64,000 nt of DNA from Bacillus niameyensis (GCF_001375535.1 NZ_LN831197.1:3611415-3675414), one strand, 5' to 3'; positions 1 through 9,865 are shown, counted from the stretch's first letter. Notes: generated from the letters alone by a model not told the origin. Made by a program: numbers and translations.

Positions 1-255
1 TCCGATACTAAGCCAGCTTTGTCTCTGATCATGTGCATCAGCGACATTATTAATCAAAAAAGCGAAGTTTTGTCTTTGAGAACGCCTATCAGAGACAAAT
101 ACTCCGATGCTAAGCCAGCTTTGTCTCTGATCATGTGCATCGGCGACATTATTAATCAAAAAAGCGAAGTTTTGTCTTTGAGAACGCCTATCAGAGACAA
201 ATACTTCGATACTAAGCCAGCTTTGTCTCTGATCATGTGCATCAGCGACATTATT
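1..255. repeat. 51-bp tandem repeat array (array A), cut by window edge
   Basis: Five monomers begin at 18, 69, 120, 171 and 222, exactly 51 bp apart. Two monomer types alternate, so the sequence also repeats every 102 bp (1-102 versus 103-204). Each monomer holds a dyad: TTTGTCTYTGA, a 9-nt spacer, then TCAGMGACAWW. The reading frames inside are an artefact of the repeats, with no ribosome site. The array may continue to the left of the window. It shares period and dyad geometry with the arrays at 11979, 35585 and 51085. Confidence 0.9.
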
Positions 256-412
256 TATCCATGTTGCGAACCAAAAGGTGTATAGGGGTTTACTCAGCAG
301 TTTGAATAGGCTAATATGAAGCTGATTTTTCCGTTAGGTGAAAGGGAGCTATACCGCATCTAAATACTCGACTGGTGTAAAACAAGTATCATCACTTATG
401 GAGGGAGTACCT

Positions 413-2056
413 ATGAATATACATAATTTCGACAAGCATATCTCAGAGACTATCATTCAAAGAGGATATGATTACTACAGAGATGGTAATGTAATCGAAG
501 TTTTTACAAGTCAAGAGGGCGAATATATTTTTACTGTTGTTGGTACTGAGGATTATGAGGTAGTGATCAAGCTAGGAAAGAGTGAAAAGATTGAATCCTC
601 CGATTGTACTTGTCCATATGATTTTGGCAAATATTGCAAGCATGAGGTTGCGGCACTTTTTGAATTACGGGAACTAATGGGGACAAGTAAGAGTCCAAAG
701 GTTCAAAAGAGTATAAACTTAATCGATGTGCTAGCCCAACTATCCAAAGAAGAAATGATTAATATTATTAAAGAACTAGCCGAGAAGGAACCATATCTCG
801 AAGAGCAGATTATTTTTCAATATAGTAAAGGTAACGATGAACAGGAAATAGAAAACGGAAAAAGATTAATCAATTCCATCGTAAGTAATTATACCGGTAG
901 AAAAGGTTTTATCCCATACGGCGAAGTTTATAGTTTCACATGTGAAATGGATGAAGTTCTGGAGAAGGCGAATATACTTAACGGTATCTTGATATCATTA
1001 GAAATCACACTGTGCGTTTTGAGTGAAGCAATTGAAGCGTTTCAATATGCGGATGATTCGGATGGGTTTATCGGAGGATTAGTGAATGACTCGATTGAAC
1101 AAGTTCGTAATCTGGTGGTAGGTTGCGAAGAATCCGATTTTTCGCTGCGTGAAGATGCATTCCAAAAAATTATCGATCTTAGCGAAAGCGATATTTTCGA
1201 CGGGTGGGAAGAATTTAAAATTGATTTACTGTGGACATGCATTGGATTTGCAGATCATGAAATATTTAGGAATAAACTAAGAGATAAAATTACGAAGTTA
1301 CTTGAAGAGAAAGACTCAGTATATTATCAAGAAAGCTTGCTTCAGCTATTGTTCGCTATGATCGAACAATATGGCACGGAAGAAGAAGTGGAGCAATTTA
1401 TGCAAGATCATCTTATGTACGCGTCTTTTAGAAAAAGTTATATTGAAAAACGTATGTATGAAAAAAACTATCAAAAGGCGATAGAACTGGCAGAAGAAGG
1501 GGAAGAGAATGATAAACAGCTCCCAGGGCGAGTAAATGATTGGAAAAAGTTAAGATATCAGGCATATGAAGCATTGGGGCTTAAAAAGGAACAAGAAAAG
1601 TTAGCGAAAGAATTATTATTTGCTGGGAACTTCGAATACTATCATGATTTGAAGGAGTTAGTGGCTGAGGACTTTTCAACATTTTATAACAACTTAAAGG
1701 GAGAAATTCAGCATGCGAGCGGGTGGAGCAAACAATCCATTTACCTCCAATTGATAGAAGAGGAAAACGATCAGGAAGCGCTTTTGGATTACGTGCAGAA
1801 AAATCCTAGCACCATTGAAAGCTATATGGATAGGCTGATCGACACCTATAAAGACGAAATAATTGAGATTTACACAGCACACATTCAATCAATGGCCCAA
1901 TCCTCTTCCAACAGAAAACAATATCGCCAGGTTTGCCGAACACTAAAATCCTTTGCTAAAATTGCCGGAAAAGGTAAGAAGGATGAACTTAGAAATGATT
2001 TTAGGATTTTGTATGCAAGAAAGCCGGCATTTTTGGATGAGTTGGGCAAGGTTTAG
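413..2056 (+). CDS. SWIM zinc-finger domain protein
   Basis: A 547-residue cytoplasmic protein. The SWIM signature CxCx7CxH is visible at residues 65-77 (C65, C67, C75, H77), inside CTCPYDFGKYCKH. SWIM domains bind zinc and are thought to mediate DNA or protein contacts. The rest is a long, charged, probably helical region with no recognised catalytic motif; family members of this size in Bacillaceae are uncharacterised. Start chosen at ATG 413 because GGAGGG at 400-405 sits 7 nt upstream; in-frame starts at 338 and 398 have no such site. The gene stands alone between array A and the small gene at 2408. A hairpin at 2087-2121 may end its transcript. Confidence 0.85.
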   Translation: MNIHNFDKHISETIIQRGYDYYRDGNVIEVFTSQEGEYIFTVVGTEDYEVVIKLGKSEKIESSDCTCPYDFGKYCKHEVAALFELRELMGTSKSPKVQKSINLIDVLAQLSKEEMINIIKELAEKEPYLEEQIIFQYSKGNDEQEIENGKRLINSIVSNYTGRKGFIPYGEVYSFTCEMDEVLEKANILNGILISLEITLCVLSEAIEAFQYADDSDGFIGGLVNDSIEQVRNLVVGCEESDFSLREDAFQKIIDLSESDIFDGWEEFKIDLLWTCIGFADHEIFRNKLRDKITKLLEEKDSVYYQESLLQLLFAMIEQYGTEEEVEQFMQDHLMYASFRKSYIEKRMYEKNYQKAIELAEEGEENDKQLPGRVNDWKKLRYQAYEALGLKKEQEKLAKELLFAGNFEYYHDLKELVAEDFSTFYNNLKGEIQHASGWSKQSIYLQLIEEENDQEALLDYVQKNPSTIESYMDRLIDTYKDEIIEIYTAHIQSMAQSSSNRKQYRQVCRTLKSFAKIAGKGKKDELRNDFRILYARKPAFLDELGKV

Positions 2057-2086
2057 GCTTGGTTGTTAATTATTGAATTGTCATGT

Positions 2087-2121
2087 GTGGGGACAAGTTC
2101 GAGTTGGAACTTTGTCCCCAC
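2087..2121 (+). terminator. stem-loop after SWIM gene
   Basis: GTGGGGACAAGTTC is followed after a short loop by GAACTTTGTCCCCAC, about 14 bp with one bulge. There is no clear T-run, so it may be a dispersed palindrome rather than a strong intrinsic terminator. Confidence 0.4.
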
Positions 2122-2307
2122 TGCACTCCAAACTTCAGTCATAATGTTGAAAGACTTACCCCCCATATTTTTAGTGAAAACTAGCTCAATCCTTCGACTG
2201 AGCTAGTTTCCATGCAAATATTAATAATTCAAGTACACCCTTATATGTGTTACATCAATAATCGAATCGTCATAGATGGGGAACGTGTGTATCTTTTTTT
2301 ATGGATA

Positions 2308-2336
2308 TTGTCATAATAGTATGATAATATTAGACT
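2308..2336 (+). promoter_or_regulatory. probable sigma-A promoter of the 46-residue gene
   Basis: TTGTCA at 2308-2313, a 17-bp spacer and TAGACT at 2331-2336. Predicted start is near 2343, giving a leader of about 65 nt that contains GGGTGGTTGGTTGTC (2355-2369). Confidence 0.5.
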
Positions 2337-2407
2337 AGCAACCGAATATTGTGAGGGTGGTTGGTTGTCCTTCTTCTTTCTTTTCTTAAGGAAAGGAGGT
2401 GATAACC

Positions 2408-2548
2408 ATGGAAACATTTCTTGAATTTCTACGAGAAGTTTTGAAAGGGATTGTCCGAGCATCAAGTGCTTATTTCTTTCGGAGACATGTTCTAGAACAC
2501 AAGAAAACCACCCGACGCCGTCACAAGCAGGGTGGTTCTCAAAAATAA
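2408..2548 (+). CDS. 46-residue basic small protein, unknown function
   Basis: Encodes 46 residues starting METFLEFLREVLKG, with an amphipathic or hydrophobic first half and a very basic tail (KKTTRRRHKQGG). It is preceded by AAAGGAGGTGAT (2392-2403), a 12-nt perfect match to the 16S anti-Shine-Dalgarno, 4 nt before the ATG (AGGAGG core spaced 8 nt). A promoter lies at 2308 and a terminator at 2595. The leader GGGTGGTTGGTTGTC (2355-2369) can pair with GACAACCACCACCC downstream of the stop (2559-2572), and a competing hairpin pairs AACCACCC (2506-2513) with GGGTGGTT (2530-2537) inside the gene. I do not recognise the family. The compact transcript with end-to-end pairing recalls type I toxin mRNAs, but that is inference. 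The longer minus-strand frame over the same DNA lacks these signals. Confidence 0.6.
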   Translation: METFLEFLREVLKGIVRASSAYFFRRHVLEHKKTTRRRHKQGGSQK

Positions 2549-2594
2549 ATCTACATTTGACAACCACCACCCTGACGGTAGAGGTTGCAAAGGA

Positions 2595-2622
2595 GAAGCG
2601 CTCCAACGCTTCTTCTTTTTTA
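2595..2622 (+). terminator. intrinsic terminator of the small gene
   Basis: GAAGCG, loop CTCCAA, CGCTTC (2595-2612), then a T-rich run TTCTTTTTTA. Confidence 0.75.
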
Positions 2623-2769
2623 TTATATTCTAATTATACATGAAATAATCCTAATTATAAAGAACTAACTTCAACACATAAGTGACAGTTTTAATAATGA
2701 TGAATGGAAGTTATTTTTTGAATGCAATAGAAAGAGGGTGGTCATCCATTGATACCACCCCGTTCTTTA

Positions 2770-4233
2770 TCATGTCCCACAAAAGGTTTGGTAAGGCTGA
2801 CATGATGGCTCAGGTAATGTTGAATATTCTTCTTGTTGAGCGTTATGTGCGTACGGATCTTTTAGTACCGCCAGTAGTTTTTTCGTTACGCTAAGGTCGT
2901 TTATTTCTACAGCTGCTGTCAATGCTTCTTCTACCCGGTGATTTCGCGGGATGACGGCAGGGTTTCTCGTCTTCATTAACTCAAGGGAATCCGCTCTCGA
3001 CTCTTGTTGTCTGTCTAATCTTGCTTCCCATTGTTGCTTCCACTTCGTAAATTCTTCGCTATTGAACAATTCTGTGCCGTCCATTTGATTAAAAGTTAGT
3101 GCTCGAAACGTATTTGTATAATCTGCATGGTGATCATGCATTAATTGAAGAAGCTGTTCAATTAGCGATTCATCCTCATTTTCCGCATTAAATATCCCCA
3201 GTTTTGCTCGCATCCCTGTCAGCCAATTTTCCATGTACATCTTTGAATAGTCATTGAGCATTTCTTGAGCGAGTTCGACAGCTTGCTCTTGTTTTTCATG
3301 AAAAAGCGGTAATAATGCTTCGGCAAAACGGGCGAGGTTCCATCCGCCAATTCGCGGCTGATTGCGATAAGCGTAGCGACCATGAATATCAATGGAACTG
3401 AATACTGTGTCAGGATTATATTCGTCCATGAACGCACACGGGCCATAATCGATCGTTTCCCCGCTAATCGCCATATTATCGGTATTCATGACGCCGTGAA
3501 TAAACCCAACTAATTGCCATTTAGCTATCAGAGCTGCTTGTTTCGTCATTACTTTTTTAAATAAAGCAAGATAGCGATTTTCATCGTCTTCAATCTCTGG
3601 AAAATGTCGCATGATCGCATAGTCAGCGAGGCTTTGTAGATCCTGAACAGACCCGGAATTTGCGGCGTATTCAAAGGTGCCAACACGAAGATGGCTAGCA
3701 GCAACCCGAGTGAGGATAGCACCAGGCAACACAGTTTCTCGGATGATGGATTCGCCTGTTTTTACGACTGCGAGACTGCGAGTAGTAGGAATCCCAAGTC
3801 CGTGCATCGCTTCACTAATGATATATTCTCGCAACATCGGCCCAAGGGCTGCACGTCCATCTCCAGATCGTGAATAGGGAGTTCGACCTGATCCCTTGAG
3901 CTGAATGTCAAACCTTTCACCTGAGGGAGTGAGGTGCTCGCCAAGCAAAATCGCTCTACCGTCGCCTAACATCGTAAAATGTCCAAACTGATGCCCCGCA
4001 TAAGCCTGAGCGAGCGGCGATGCTCCTTTAGGCACCTCGTTACCGGCAAAAACTGCCACACCTTCATTGCTTCGCATCAGCTCAGCATCTAATCCTAAAC
4101 TGGCTGCTAACGAATCATTGAGAAAAGCTAATTCCGGTGAGCGCACGGGAGTAGGGTTGAGGCGGGTGAAGAAGTTATTTGGTAATTGTGAATAGCTATT
4201 ATCGAATTTCCATCCAATTGATTTTTTTGTCAT
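2770..4233 (-). CDS. selO: SelO/YdiU-family protein adenylyltransferase
   Basis: A 487-residue protein of the SelO (UPF0061) pseudokinase-fold family, which transfers AMP from ATP to Ser/Thr/Tyr of target proteins and is linked to redox stress. Diagnostic stretches seen: [31 protein letters not shown], then the metal-binding region [10 protein letters not shown] with DYGPCAFMD. The two cysteines that form a regulatory disulfide in characterised members both have counterparts: one in YGPC and one third from the C-terminus (FCGT). Length is normal for the family. ATG 4233 is chosen because AAGGAG lies 7 nt upstream; the frame extends further but without a ribosome site. It is monocistronic. Confidence 0.93.
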   Translation of the reverse strand: MTKKSIGWKFDNSYSQLPNNFFTRLNPTPVRSPELAFLNDSLAASLGLDAELMRSNEGVAVFAGNEVPKGASPLAQAYAGHQFGHFTMLGDGRAILLGEHLTPSGERFDIQLKGSGRTPYSRSGDGRAALGPMLREYIISEAMHGLGIPTTRSLAVVKTGESIIRETVLPGAILTRVAASHLRVGTFEYAANSGSVQDLQSLADYAIMRHFPEIEDDENRYLALFKKVMTKQAALIAKWQLVGFIHGVMNTDNMAISGETIDYGPCAFMDEYNPDTVFSSIDIHGRYAYRNQPRIGGWNLARFAEALLPLFHEKQEQAVELAQEMLNDYSKMYMENWLTGMRAKLGIFNAENEDESLIEQLLQLMHDHHADYTNTFRALTFNQMDGTELFNSEEFTKWKQQWEARLDRQQESRADSLELMKTRNPAVIPRNHRVEEALTAAVEINDLSVTKKLLAVLKDPYAHNAQQEEYSTLPEPSCQPYQTFCGT

Positions 4234-4387
4234 CGTATCTCCTTCTGGGACATGGAGAAGGTCCCGTTCGATTTTTTCGAATTGATCTATTACTAATATG
4301 CATCTTTTCTCCAAAAATATCGAGGAATGTGCGATACAGGAGTTATATGCTTCTCGATTTTTATGAATTAAAAGAATATCTTTCAAT

Positions 4388-4505
4388 GTCGCGAAATTCC
4401 TCTTAAAGTTAAAAGAATAAATGCTGAACTTAAAAGATTATTGAAAAAGTCGCGAAATTCCCCTGAAAGTTAAAAAATTCCTACTGAAAGTCGGAAGATT
4501 CCCCT
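4388..4505. repeat. degenerate ~20-bp AT-rich repeats
   Basis: Several imperfect copies of a unit like GAAATTCCCCTGAAAGTTAAA, with GTCGCGAAATTCC recurring at 4388 and 4449. Similar degenerate runs occur at 28785-28885 and 37845-37915. Intergenic, between the promoter side of selO and the 3' end of the GDPD gene. Confidence 0.6.
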
Positions 4506-4527
4506 ACTACGAGGCATCATCGACACA

Positions 4528-4560
4528 AAGAAAAACACGCCTTGATCCAGGCGCGTCCAT
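4528..4560 (-). terminator. terminator of the GDPD gene
   Basis: ACACGCCT/AGGCGCGT stem with a short loop; on the minus strand it is followed by TTTTTCTTT. Confidence 0.7.
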
Positions 4561-4582
4561 TTTTTATCGGAAAATTGAAATC

Positions 4583-5332
4583 TTATCTTGATTCATTGTT
4601 GATGGCTGCAACTGTCTTCATTGCTGGCTCAATATCATTGCAAGTCATTAAAGTCACTCCGCAGTCTAGTGCATATTTCACCTGTTCGTCATTGTCCGGA
4701 CAGTAACACCAAGCTAATTTTCCATCACTTATTGTGTTGGCGACTGCTTCAGGTGTGAGAAGATCCATGCTAATCCCGATTGCCCATAGCTTTGAATAGG
4801 TACCTTGATCACCGGGGACATAATTGTACATTTTCTCACTGGGGAAGCCTTGAGTTTTTAAATGGTGGTGATCGTGAATATGGGCAACTACATTCGCATC
4901 AAAACTAGTAAACACACATTGGGAGAGCAGATCATATTGAGTTAACAGAGCAACCCCCTGATCGGCCACTTCTATAGCATGCTCATTTGGTTTAATTTCT
5001 ACGTTCAAAAGGACGTTGGGAAACTGCGTGATCAATTCACACAATTCTTTAAGGGTAGGGATTTCTTCGCCTTGTCCTGCGTCTAGCTTTTTTATTTCTT
5101 CCAAGGTGAAATCTTGAACTTTGCCAGTTCCGTTCGTTGTCCGATCTACCGTCTGATCATGAATGACGACAACAACCTTGTCTTTCGTTAATCTTAAATC
5201 AAACTCAAGCATTTGTACGCTATATTCCAACGCTTTTCGGAAGGCTAGCAGTGTGTTTTCCGGATAGTTTGATTTCCAGCCTCGATGGGCAGCAACCATT
5301 ACACTATGACTCTGTTGTAGTTGATCGATCAT
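4583..5332 (-). CDS. glycerophosphodiester phosphodiesterase (GDPD family)
   Basis: A 249-residue TIM-barrel enzyme that hydrolyses glycerophosphodiesters to glycerol-3-phosphate and an alcohol. Catalytic signatures are present: AHRG (H16, R17), PENT (24-27), EFDLRLTKD (E43, D45) and VIHD (H58), followed by DRTTNGTG. There is no signal peptide, so it should act in the cytoplasm, like UgpQ/YhdW-type enzymes rather than secreted GlpQ. Start ATG 5332 has AGGTGG upstream; in-frame extension to 5383 lacks a ribosome site. Single gene with its own terminator at 4528. Confidence 0.92.
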   Translation of the reverse strand: MIDQLQQSHSVMVAAHRGWKSNYPENTLLAFRKALEYSVQMLEFDLRLTKDKVVVVIHDQTVDRTTNGTGKVQDFTLEEIKKLDAGQGEEIPTLKELCELITQFPNVLLNVEIKPNEHAIEVADQGVALLTQYDLLSQCVFTSFDANVVAHIHDHHHLKTQGFPSEKMYNYVPGDQGTYSKLWAIGISMDLLTPEAVANTISDGKLAWCYCPDNDEQVKYALDCGVTLMTCNDIEPAMKTVAAINNESR

Positions 5333-5532
5333 TTTTCCACCTCTGCCTGTATAAAATTTATTAAAATATTTTAATAGTTGCATAATTTTATTTAAAATAT
5401 ACTATTTACTGAGGGGGAAGTCAAACGGAAATGAACAGAATAATGCGTGATTAAGTGTGTATTGTGGGTAGATTGCTTATATTTGTTTGTTTTTAGGGCG
5501 ACTTCATAGGTGGAAGTGACCAATCATATCCT

Positions 5533-5566
5533 ATTAAACAAAAATACCCAATTCTAAAGAATTGGG
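5533..5566 (-). terminator. terminator of the secreted propeller gene
   Basis: Perfect 8-bp stem CCCAATTC/GAATTGGG with a TAAA-type loop (5547-5566), followed on the minus strand by a T-rich run. Confidence 0.85.
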
Positions 5567-5576
5567 CAGTTGTCAT

Positions 5577-8540
5577 CTATTTCCCTTGCCATTTTAATAG
5601 TAGAGAGTCTGCATCTGCACTTAAAATACCGTGCAGTTCATCGGAAATGAGTTGCTTTTCCTTCTGAATATCTATTAAAAGTTTGAAACTTTCTAGGTGT
5701 TTCAATAACTTCGTGCCATTTTCTTGTTTTTCATATAGCCCGATGGATGTTAAGTGGATCGATAGGGCACGATAGGTTTCCTGTGGTAGCTCGTCTTGAT
5801 ATTGATCAAGTGTTGCAAGCATATAGGTAGTATTTAATTCCGCGATTGAAATTAAATTGTCCAAAGCAGATTGGAGGTTAGCGATTGCTTTAGCCAACTC
5901 TTCTTCTGTTTGAATATTTTCTAGTGCTGCTTCCGCATTTTTAAGCGCGGTCTGCAGAGAGGCGAAGGATACAGCTGTATATTCATCACTTGAGATCGCT
6001 TGAGCTGCTGCAATTAATTCTTCGAGCTCGGTTAAATCGATACCTGGCTCCTGGGCATCCACTTTTTCATAAAAGCCGAAATCATCAAAGTAGGCTTCTG
6101 TTAATGCATAGGATGTAGATAGTGCAAAAACTCGCGCGTATGCTGCATTTTCAGGTGCTATAATCTTTTGCTCTATTTTTTGCCACTTGTCATATCCCGA
6201 GTCTGTATGGACTACTTCTTCTTTCAGCTGCTTGTTATTCTCATCATACATGCGGAGAAGGAAGCTTGACTGACCAGAGACGATGTTCATCATGACTTCT
6301 CCTAAATATTCTTGTCCGGGAACGACAGGAATATTTTCACTGTACAAGGCAACTGATATACTTCTCGATTGATCATTAATTTTAAGACTTTGTTCGCCAC
6401 TAAAGACGACATCTGTTGATATTTCGAAGTTTGCATCATCTGCAGTTCCGAACATAGACGTCCATCCGTCCAAGTCAGATTCGAAGCCTTGGTTCGTAAA
6501 TGGAATAGGCTTCCACTCATACTCAGTAGGATCAATCACTTCAATTTTTGATAAAACTGTCCGGTTTTCTTGCTTCGATAAATAAATATTTCCATCTTCT
6601 CCTAAATCAAAAGCCCATGTATGGGTAATAAATTTAAAGTCTAATGTTTCTGGATTGATTACGTAAAGATTATTGCCTGCTTTAGCATATAGGAATCCAT
6701 CTTTGGAAAATTCCAATTGGACTCGATGCCATGCTCCTTCTGAAGCGTTTTCCTCCAATTTTAACACTTTCGCAATTTCGAGTGTATCTTGCTCCATTGC
6801 GAAGATGTATCCTCTAGAGGCGCCCCAAATATAGTCATCATTAGGTCCAACTTTTAAATCGCCAATATAACTTGGCTTATTTAAGCCTTCAATATTTAAA
6901 GTTCTTTCCTTTACTTTTTCTCCAGTTACGGGATCCCAAATGAAAACGACTGCTTCATCTGCTGTCGGCACACTGCCTAGCCCGCCAGTAATCGAAGTTG
7001 AACCATATAGTTTGCCATCCTTATAGGCGAGTCCGTTAATACTTTGATCTTGGACGACGTTCCGATATACAGTATGACTTGTTCCGTCATAGACAGTAAT
7101 GGCTCCGCCAAGCTTATTATAGGTCGGAATACTGCCGACAAATAATTTGCCATCGCCACTTGCCATGTGATGGAGGCGTTCCTGTTCCTCCCCGACAATA
7201 AATAATTCTTCCGCTTGCAGTGGATTCTGCTCGGGATCAATCATCCGTACACTGCCTGAAGGATACATGCCAAAATACATCTTATCATCATATTTATGAA
7301 TGACATCCGCTTGTCCTAAACTAATGTTCTCGTATGTTTCAGTTTTAGGGTTAAAAACAGCTCCGATTGCTCCGGTCATTCCACTAATATAAATTTTATC
7401 ATCAGAATACGTGGAAATTTGGTTGATAACATTAGCTGATGATGGAACAATTTGCGGATAGGTGACAACTGATTCTGTCTCGATGTTAAAGAATACGGCT
7501 CTACCATCGAAAGTAATTGTTACTAGGCTTTTACCTGGCAGACGCTCATCACCTTTAATCTCTACCCAATCTGCTCCACGCAAGCCACTGCCATATTCCA
7601 TTGCTGTTTCCTGAATCTCTAAAGTTTCTAGATTAATATATTTCAATCGTTTATCCGCAACAAAGTATACGTTTGACTCTAGAGAGTCGGTTACATGCAA
7701 TCCTGTAACGTTCGGCATGACAACATCCAACCATTTTTCTGCTTGTAAATCATAAATATACATGTTTTGTGAAACGGAATAGCGAGCAAATAGATAGCGG
7801 TCATCAACGATATTTAAGTCATAGACGAAGCTTGTCTCAGCTGCAAATTGCTCGGCGATACTGCCTGTAGCATTAACAGCGATATCTACTTTTTCACCAG
7901 TTTCTACGTTCAGTTTCATAATCTTTTTATGACCTGTACCAGCATAAACATAGCCGCCATGATAATCCATCGAGCGGACATATTCTTGATTAATATCACC
8001 AATCATTTTGCCGTAGTCTCGAAGTTCTCCAGACGACTTAGTATATTTAAACACTTTCCCGCTTGGATATGTTCCAATATACGCATTACTCTCTTCATCG
8101 ACACTAAGTGCCCAAAGGGAGGATTCAGGAATATCAGCTAAAGCTTTGACTTCCTTCGTTTCTGGAGAGTAGCCCCAAATATGATTCCCAGCTGCAATAT
8201 ATACAGTACCATCAGGAGCTACTTCATGATGCCAAGAATCGGCTGCTCCCTCTAAAGGTAATGTCCGTAAAACCTTTTGATTATCTAAATCAATGACGCT
8301 AAACATAGCGGGAATGCTTTTAGAAGTTGTATAGAGTACATTTAATCCATCTTCCTTGCCAGCTGCCCCGTCATAAATTGTTGGAGAGCCGCTTAAAGGT
8401 GCGGTTATATCCCTTTCAGGTGAAAACTCAGGAAGTGTCTGTGCTGCTGATGCCTTTGAATTTAATCCTCCGAAAGGCAACATTAAAAGACATGAGAAAG
8501 CTACAAGCATTATTTTAGATAAGCTTCGTTTAATTTTCAT
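5577..8540 (-). CDS. secreted beta-propeller protein with CBM-like, FIVAR and FIMAH domains
   Basis: A 987-residue exported protein. Residues 1-33 form a Sec signal peptide (KIKR, hydrophobic core, ASAA cleavage region). Residues ~40-680 are rich in blades such as YIAAGNHIWGYSPETKEV and YAGTGHKK, as in PQQ/WD-like propellers. Residues ~682-832 (NQGFESDLDGW ... AYFDDFGFYE) resemble a carbohydrate-binding jelly roll. Residues ~833-897 are a FIVAR helical repeat, and the last 90 residues match the FIMAH domain found at the ends of Bacillaceae/Paenibacillaceae exoproteins. No catalytic motif is evident. Strong AGGAGG precedes the ATG at 8540. A cre-like box at 8627 suggests carbon repression, so polysaccharide binding or degradation at the cell surface is a reasonable inference. 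Confidence 0.8.
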   Translation of the reverse strand: MKIKRSLSKIMLVAFSCLLMLPFGGLNSKASAAQTLPEFSPERDITAPLSGSPTIYDGAAGKEDGLNVLYTTSKSIPAMFSVIDLDNQKVLRTLPLEGAADSWHHEVAPDGTVYIAAGNHIWGYSPETKEVKALADIPESSLWALSVDEESNAYIGTYPSGKVFKYTKSSGELRDYGKMIGDINQEYVRSMDYHGGYVYAGTGHKKIMKLNVETGEKVDIAVNATGSIAEQFAAETSFVYDLNIVDDRYLFARYSVSQNMYIYDLQAEKWLDVVMPNVTGLHVTDSLESNVYFVADKRLKYINLETLEIQETAMEYGSGLRGADWVEIKGDERLPGKSLVTITFDGRAVFFNIETESVVTYPQIVPSSANVINQISTYSDDKIYISGMTGAIGAVFNPKTETYENISLGQADVIHKYDDKMYFGMYPSGSVRMIDPEQNPLQAEELFIVGEEQERLHHMASGDGKLFVGSIPTYNKLGGAITVYDGTSHTVYRNVVQDQSINGLAYKDGKLYGSTSITGGLGSVPTADEAVVFIWDPVTGEKVKERTLNIEGLNKPSYIGDLKVGPNDDYIWGASRGYIFAMEQDTLEIAKVLKLEENASEGAWHRVQLEFSKDGFLYAKAGNNLYVINPETLDFKFITHTWAFDLGEDGNIYLSKQENRTVLSKIEVIDPTEYEWKPIPFTNQGFESDLDGWTSMFGTADDANFEISTDVVFSGEQSLKINDQSRSISVALYSENIPVVPGQEYLGEVMMNIVSGQSSFLLRMYDENNKQLKEEVVHTDSGYDKWQKIEQKIIAPENAAYARVFALSTSYALTEAYFDDFGFYEKVDAQEPGIDLTELEELIAAAQAISSDEYTAVSFASLQTALKNAEAALENIQTEEELAKAIANLQSALDNLISIAELNTTYMLATLDQYQDELPQETYRALSIHLTSIGLYEKQENGTKLLKHLESFKLLIDIQKEKQLISDELHGILSADADSLLLKWQGK

Positions 8541-8626
8541 CTTGACCTCCTATTCGAAATTCATCCTACTTACGGTTATACAAATACACCTCACGGACAT
8601 AAACCACCCCCTTTCAAGGTTATAGA

Positions 8627-8640
8627 TGAATACGTTTTCA
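8627..8640 (-). promoter_or_regulatory. cre-like CcpA site upstream of the secreted protein
   Basis: TGAATACGTTTTCA matches the cre consensus TGWAANCGNTNWCA at 13 of 14 positions and is close to palindromic. It lies about 87 bp upstream of the start codon. Confidence 0.6.
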
Positions 8641-8807
8641 TAGTGGATTAAAAAAATATTGCTAGATGTTGAAAATTCATATATGAAATTAAAAGTGTAG
8701 ATTTCTGTAACGTATTGCCATACTGTTGGAATTTTTGAATAGTCTATGTGGTTGGTTACGTAAAAGGTGGGGGCTTCAAGCGGCAGTTCATAGGAGATGC
8801 CGCATTT

Positions 8808-9338
8808 CTATGATGGATTTCTTTTTAAAATATAATCTTGTATCGTCTTTTCCCAAATTTCATAATCTTCATCGCTTACTAAATGGATAACATAGTCCGA
8901 AATTCCTGTGAAATTAGGATTGTTAGGGTTCAAACCACCAACTGTTTTTGATTGATCTGTCAAGTTGATTGTAATGTAATGAAAAGTGCCATCAGCAGAA
9001 TCGTTATCAGACTGATCTTCTTCGAGCTTCCAGAATTTATTTTTTTCAATAAGCTTTTTGAGTTTCTCTATTTTTTCGCTCTCCAATTGAGTTTCAAAAA
9101 CCGGAGCATCGTCATCCATGTTTAATTTTTCATCGGCTTTTGTATATAAAATTAGCTTACCACTGCTGTAAATGGAGTAGTTACGTGTGAAAAAGTTTCT
9201 GTAATCACCTTCACCAGCAGGGGAAGTTGTAACGACAATAAATGGCTTTTCAGTTTCATAGTTCGTCTTCTGGCTACAACTTGCCATGAAAATATAGGAA
9301 AGGGCCATAACTAAAGTCAAACTCATTATTTTTTTCAA
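8808..9338 (-). CDS. putative lipoprotein, unknown function
   Basis: About 176 residues. The N-terminus (KKIMSLTLVMALSYIFMASC) is a classical lipoprotein signal with lipobox MASC, so the mature protein should be lipid-anchored outside the membrane. The rest is acidic and lysine-rich with no known motif. The start is uncertain: GGTGG directly abuts an ATG at 9344 but is well spaced (6 nt) from a TTG at 9338, which also gives the cleanest signal peptide, so TTG is chosen. Confidence 0.65.
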   Translation of the reverse strand: MKKIMSLTLVMALSYIFMASCSQKTNYETEKPFIVVTTSPAGEGDYRNFFTRNYSIYSSGKLILYTKADEKLNMDDDAPVFETQLESEKIEKLKKLIEKNKFWKLEEDQSDNDSADGTFHYITINLTDQSKTVGGLNPNNPNFTGISDYVIHLVSDEDYEIWEKTIQDYILKRNPS

Positions 9339-9577
9339 TACCATCCACCTATTATTTCCATATTTTGGATTATGTTCACCAAAGAGTATACAGCGTTCAT
9401 GCATAAAAACAAGGACCAATTGTCATGGGTTTAGACTAGGGTTTCAGTTTTTCCAGTAGAGAGGGTCACTCTCTAATAGCGATGCCGAGTGCTTATTTGG
9501 AAACCTTATACATAATTTCATTCATATAGCGCAAACATATGTGTAGCTCTAAATTTATGTATATAAGGGTGATTTAA

Positions 9578-9865
9578 ATGAAGGTTCTCCTAATATTAGC
9601 GAGCATCATACTCCCAATTGTTATGTTTATCTTGCAAAAGATTTGGTTGAAAGCTCGTTTTGTTTTTAACAGTATTGCGATTATTTCTATGCTTACTTTT
9701 GGCAATATTGCCTCCCTATCCATTTATGAGATCCTTAAGGATAAAACAGTCTTTATGACTAATATTCACTCTGTTTTTTTAAATCCGCTTTTTCTAGTAA
9801 CGGGGGGTTATCTAGGAATTTATCTACTATATCGTTTAATCATTTTAAGCTTAGAAAATGAGTAA
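9578..9865 (+). CDS. small three-helix membrane protein
   Basis: A 95-residue hydrophobic protein starting MKVLLILASIILPIV, with about three membrane segments (residues ~3-19, ~31-52, ~72-92). AAGGGTGAT precedes the ATG. Function is not recognisable. It sits just upstream of the stress cluster with no obvious co-transcription. Confidence 0.6.
   Translation: MKVLLILASIILPIVMFILQKIWLKARFVFNSIAIISMLTFGNIASLSIYEILKDKTVFMTNIHSVFLNPLFLVTGGYLGIYLLYRLIILSLENE

Noticed and set aside
19..285. 88-residue gene at the left edge
   Set aside because: It is translated repeat sequence (period 102 is a multiple of three) without a ribosome site.
2250..2606. 118-residue minus-strand gene
   Set aside because: No ribosome site; it is the shadow of the 46-residue gene with promoter, strong ribosome site and terminator on the plus strand.
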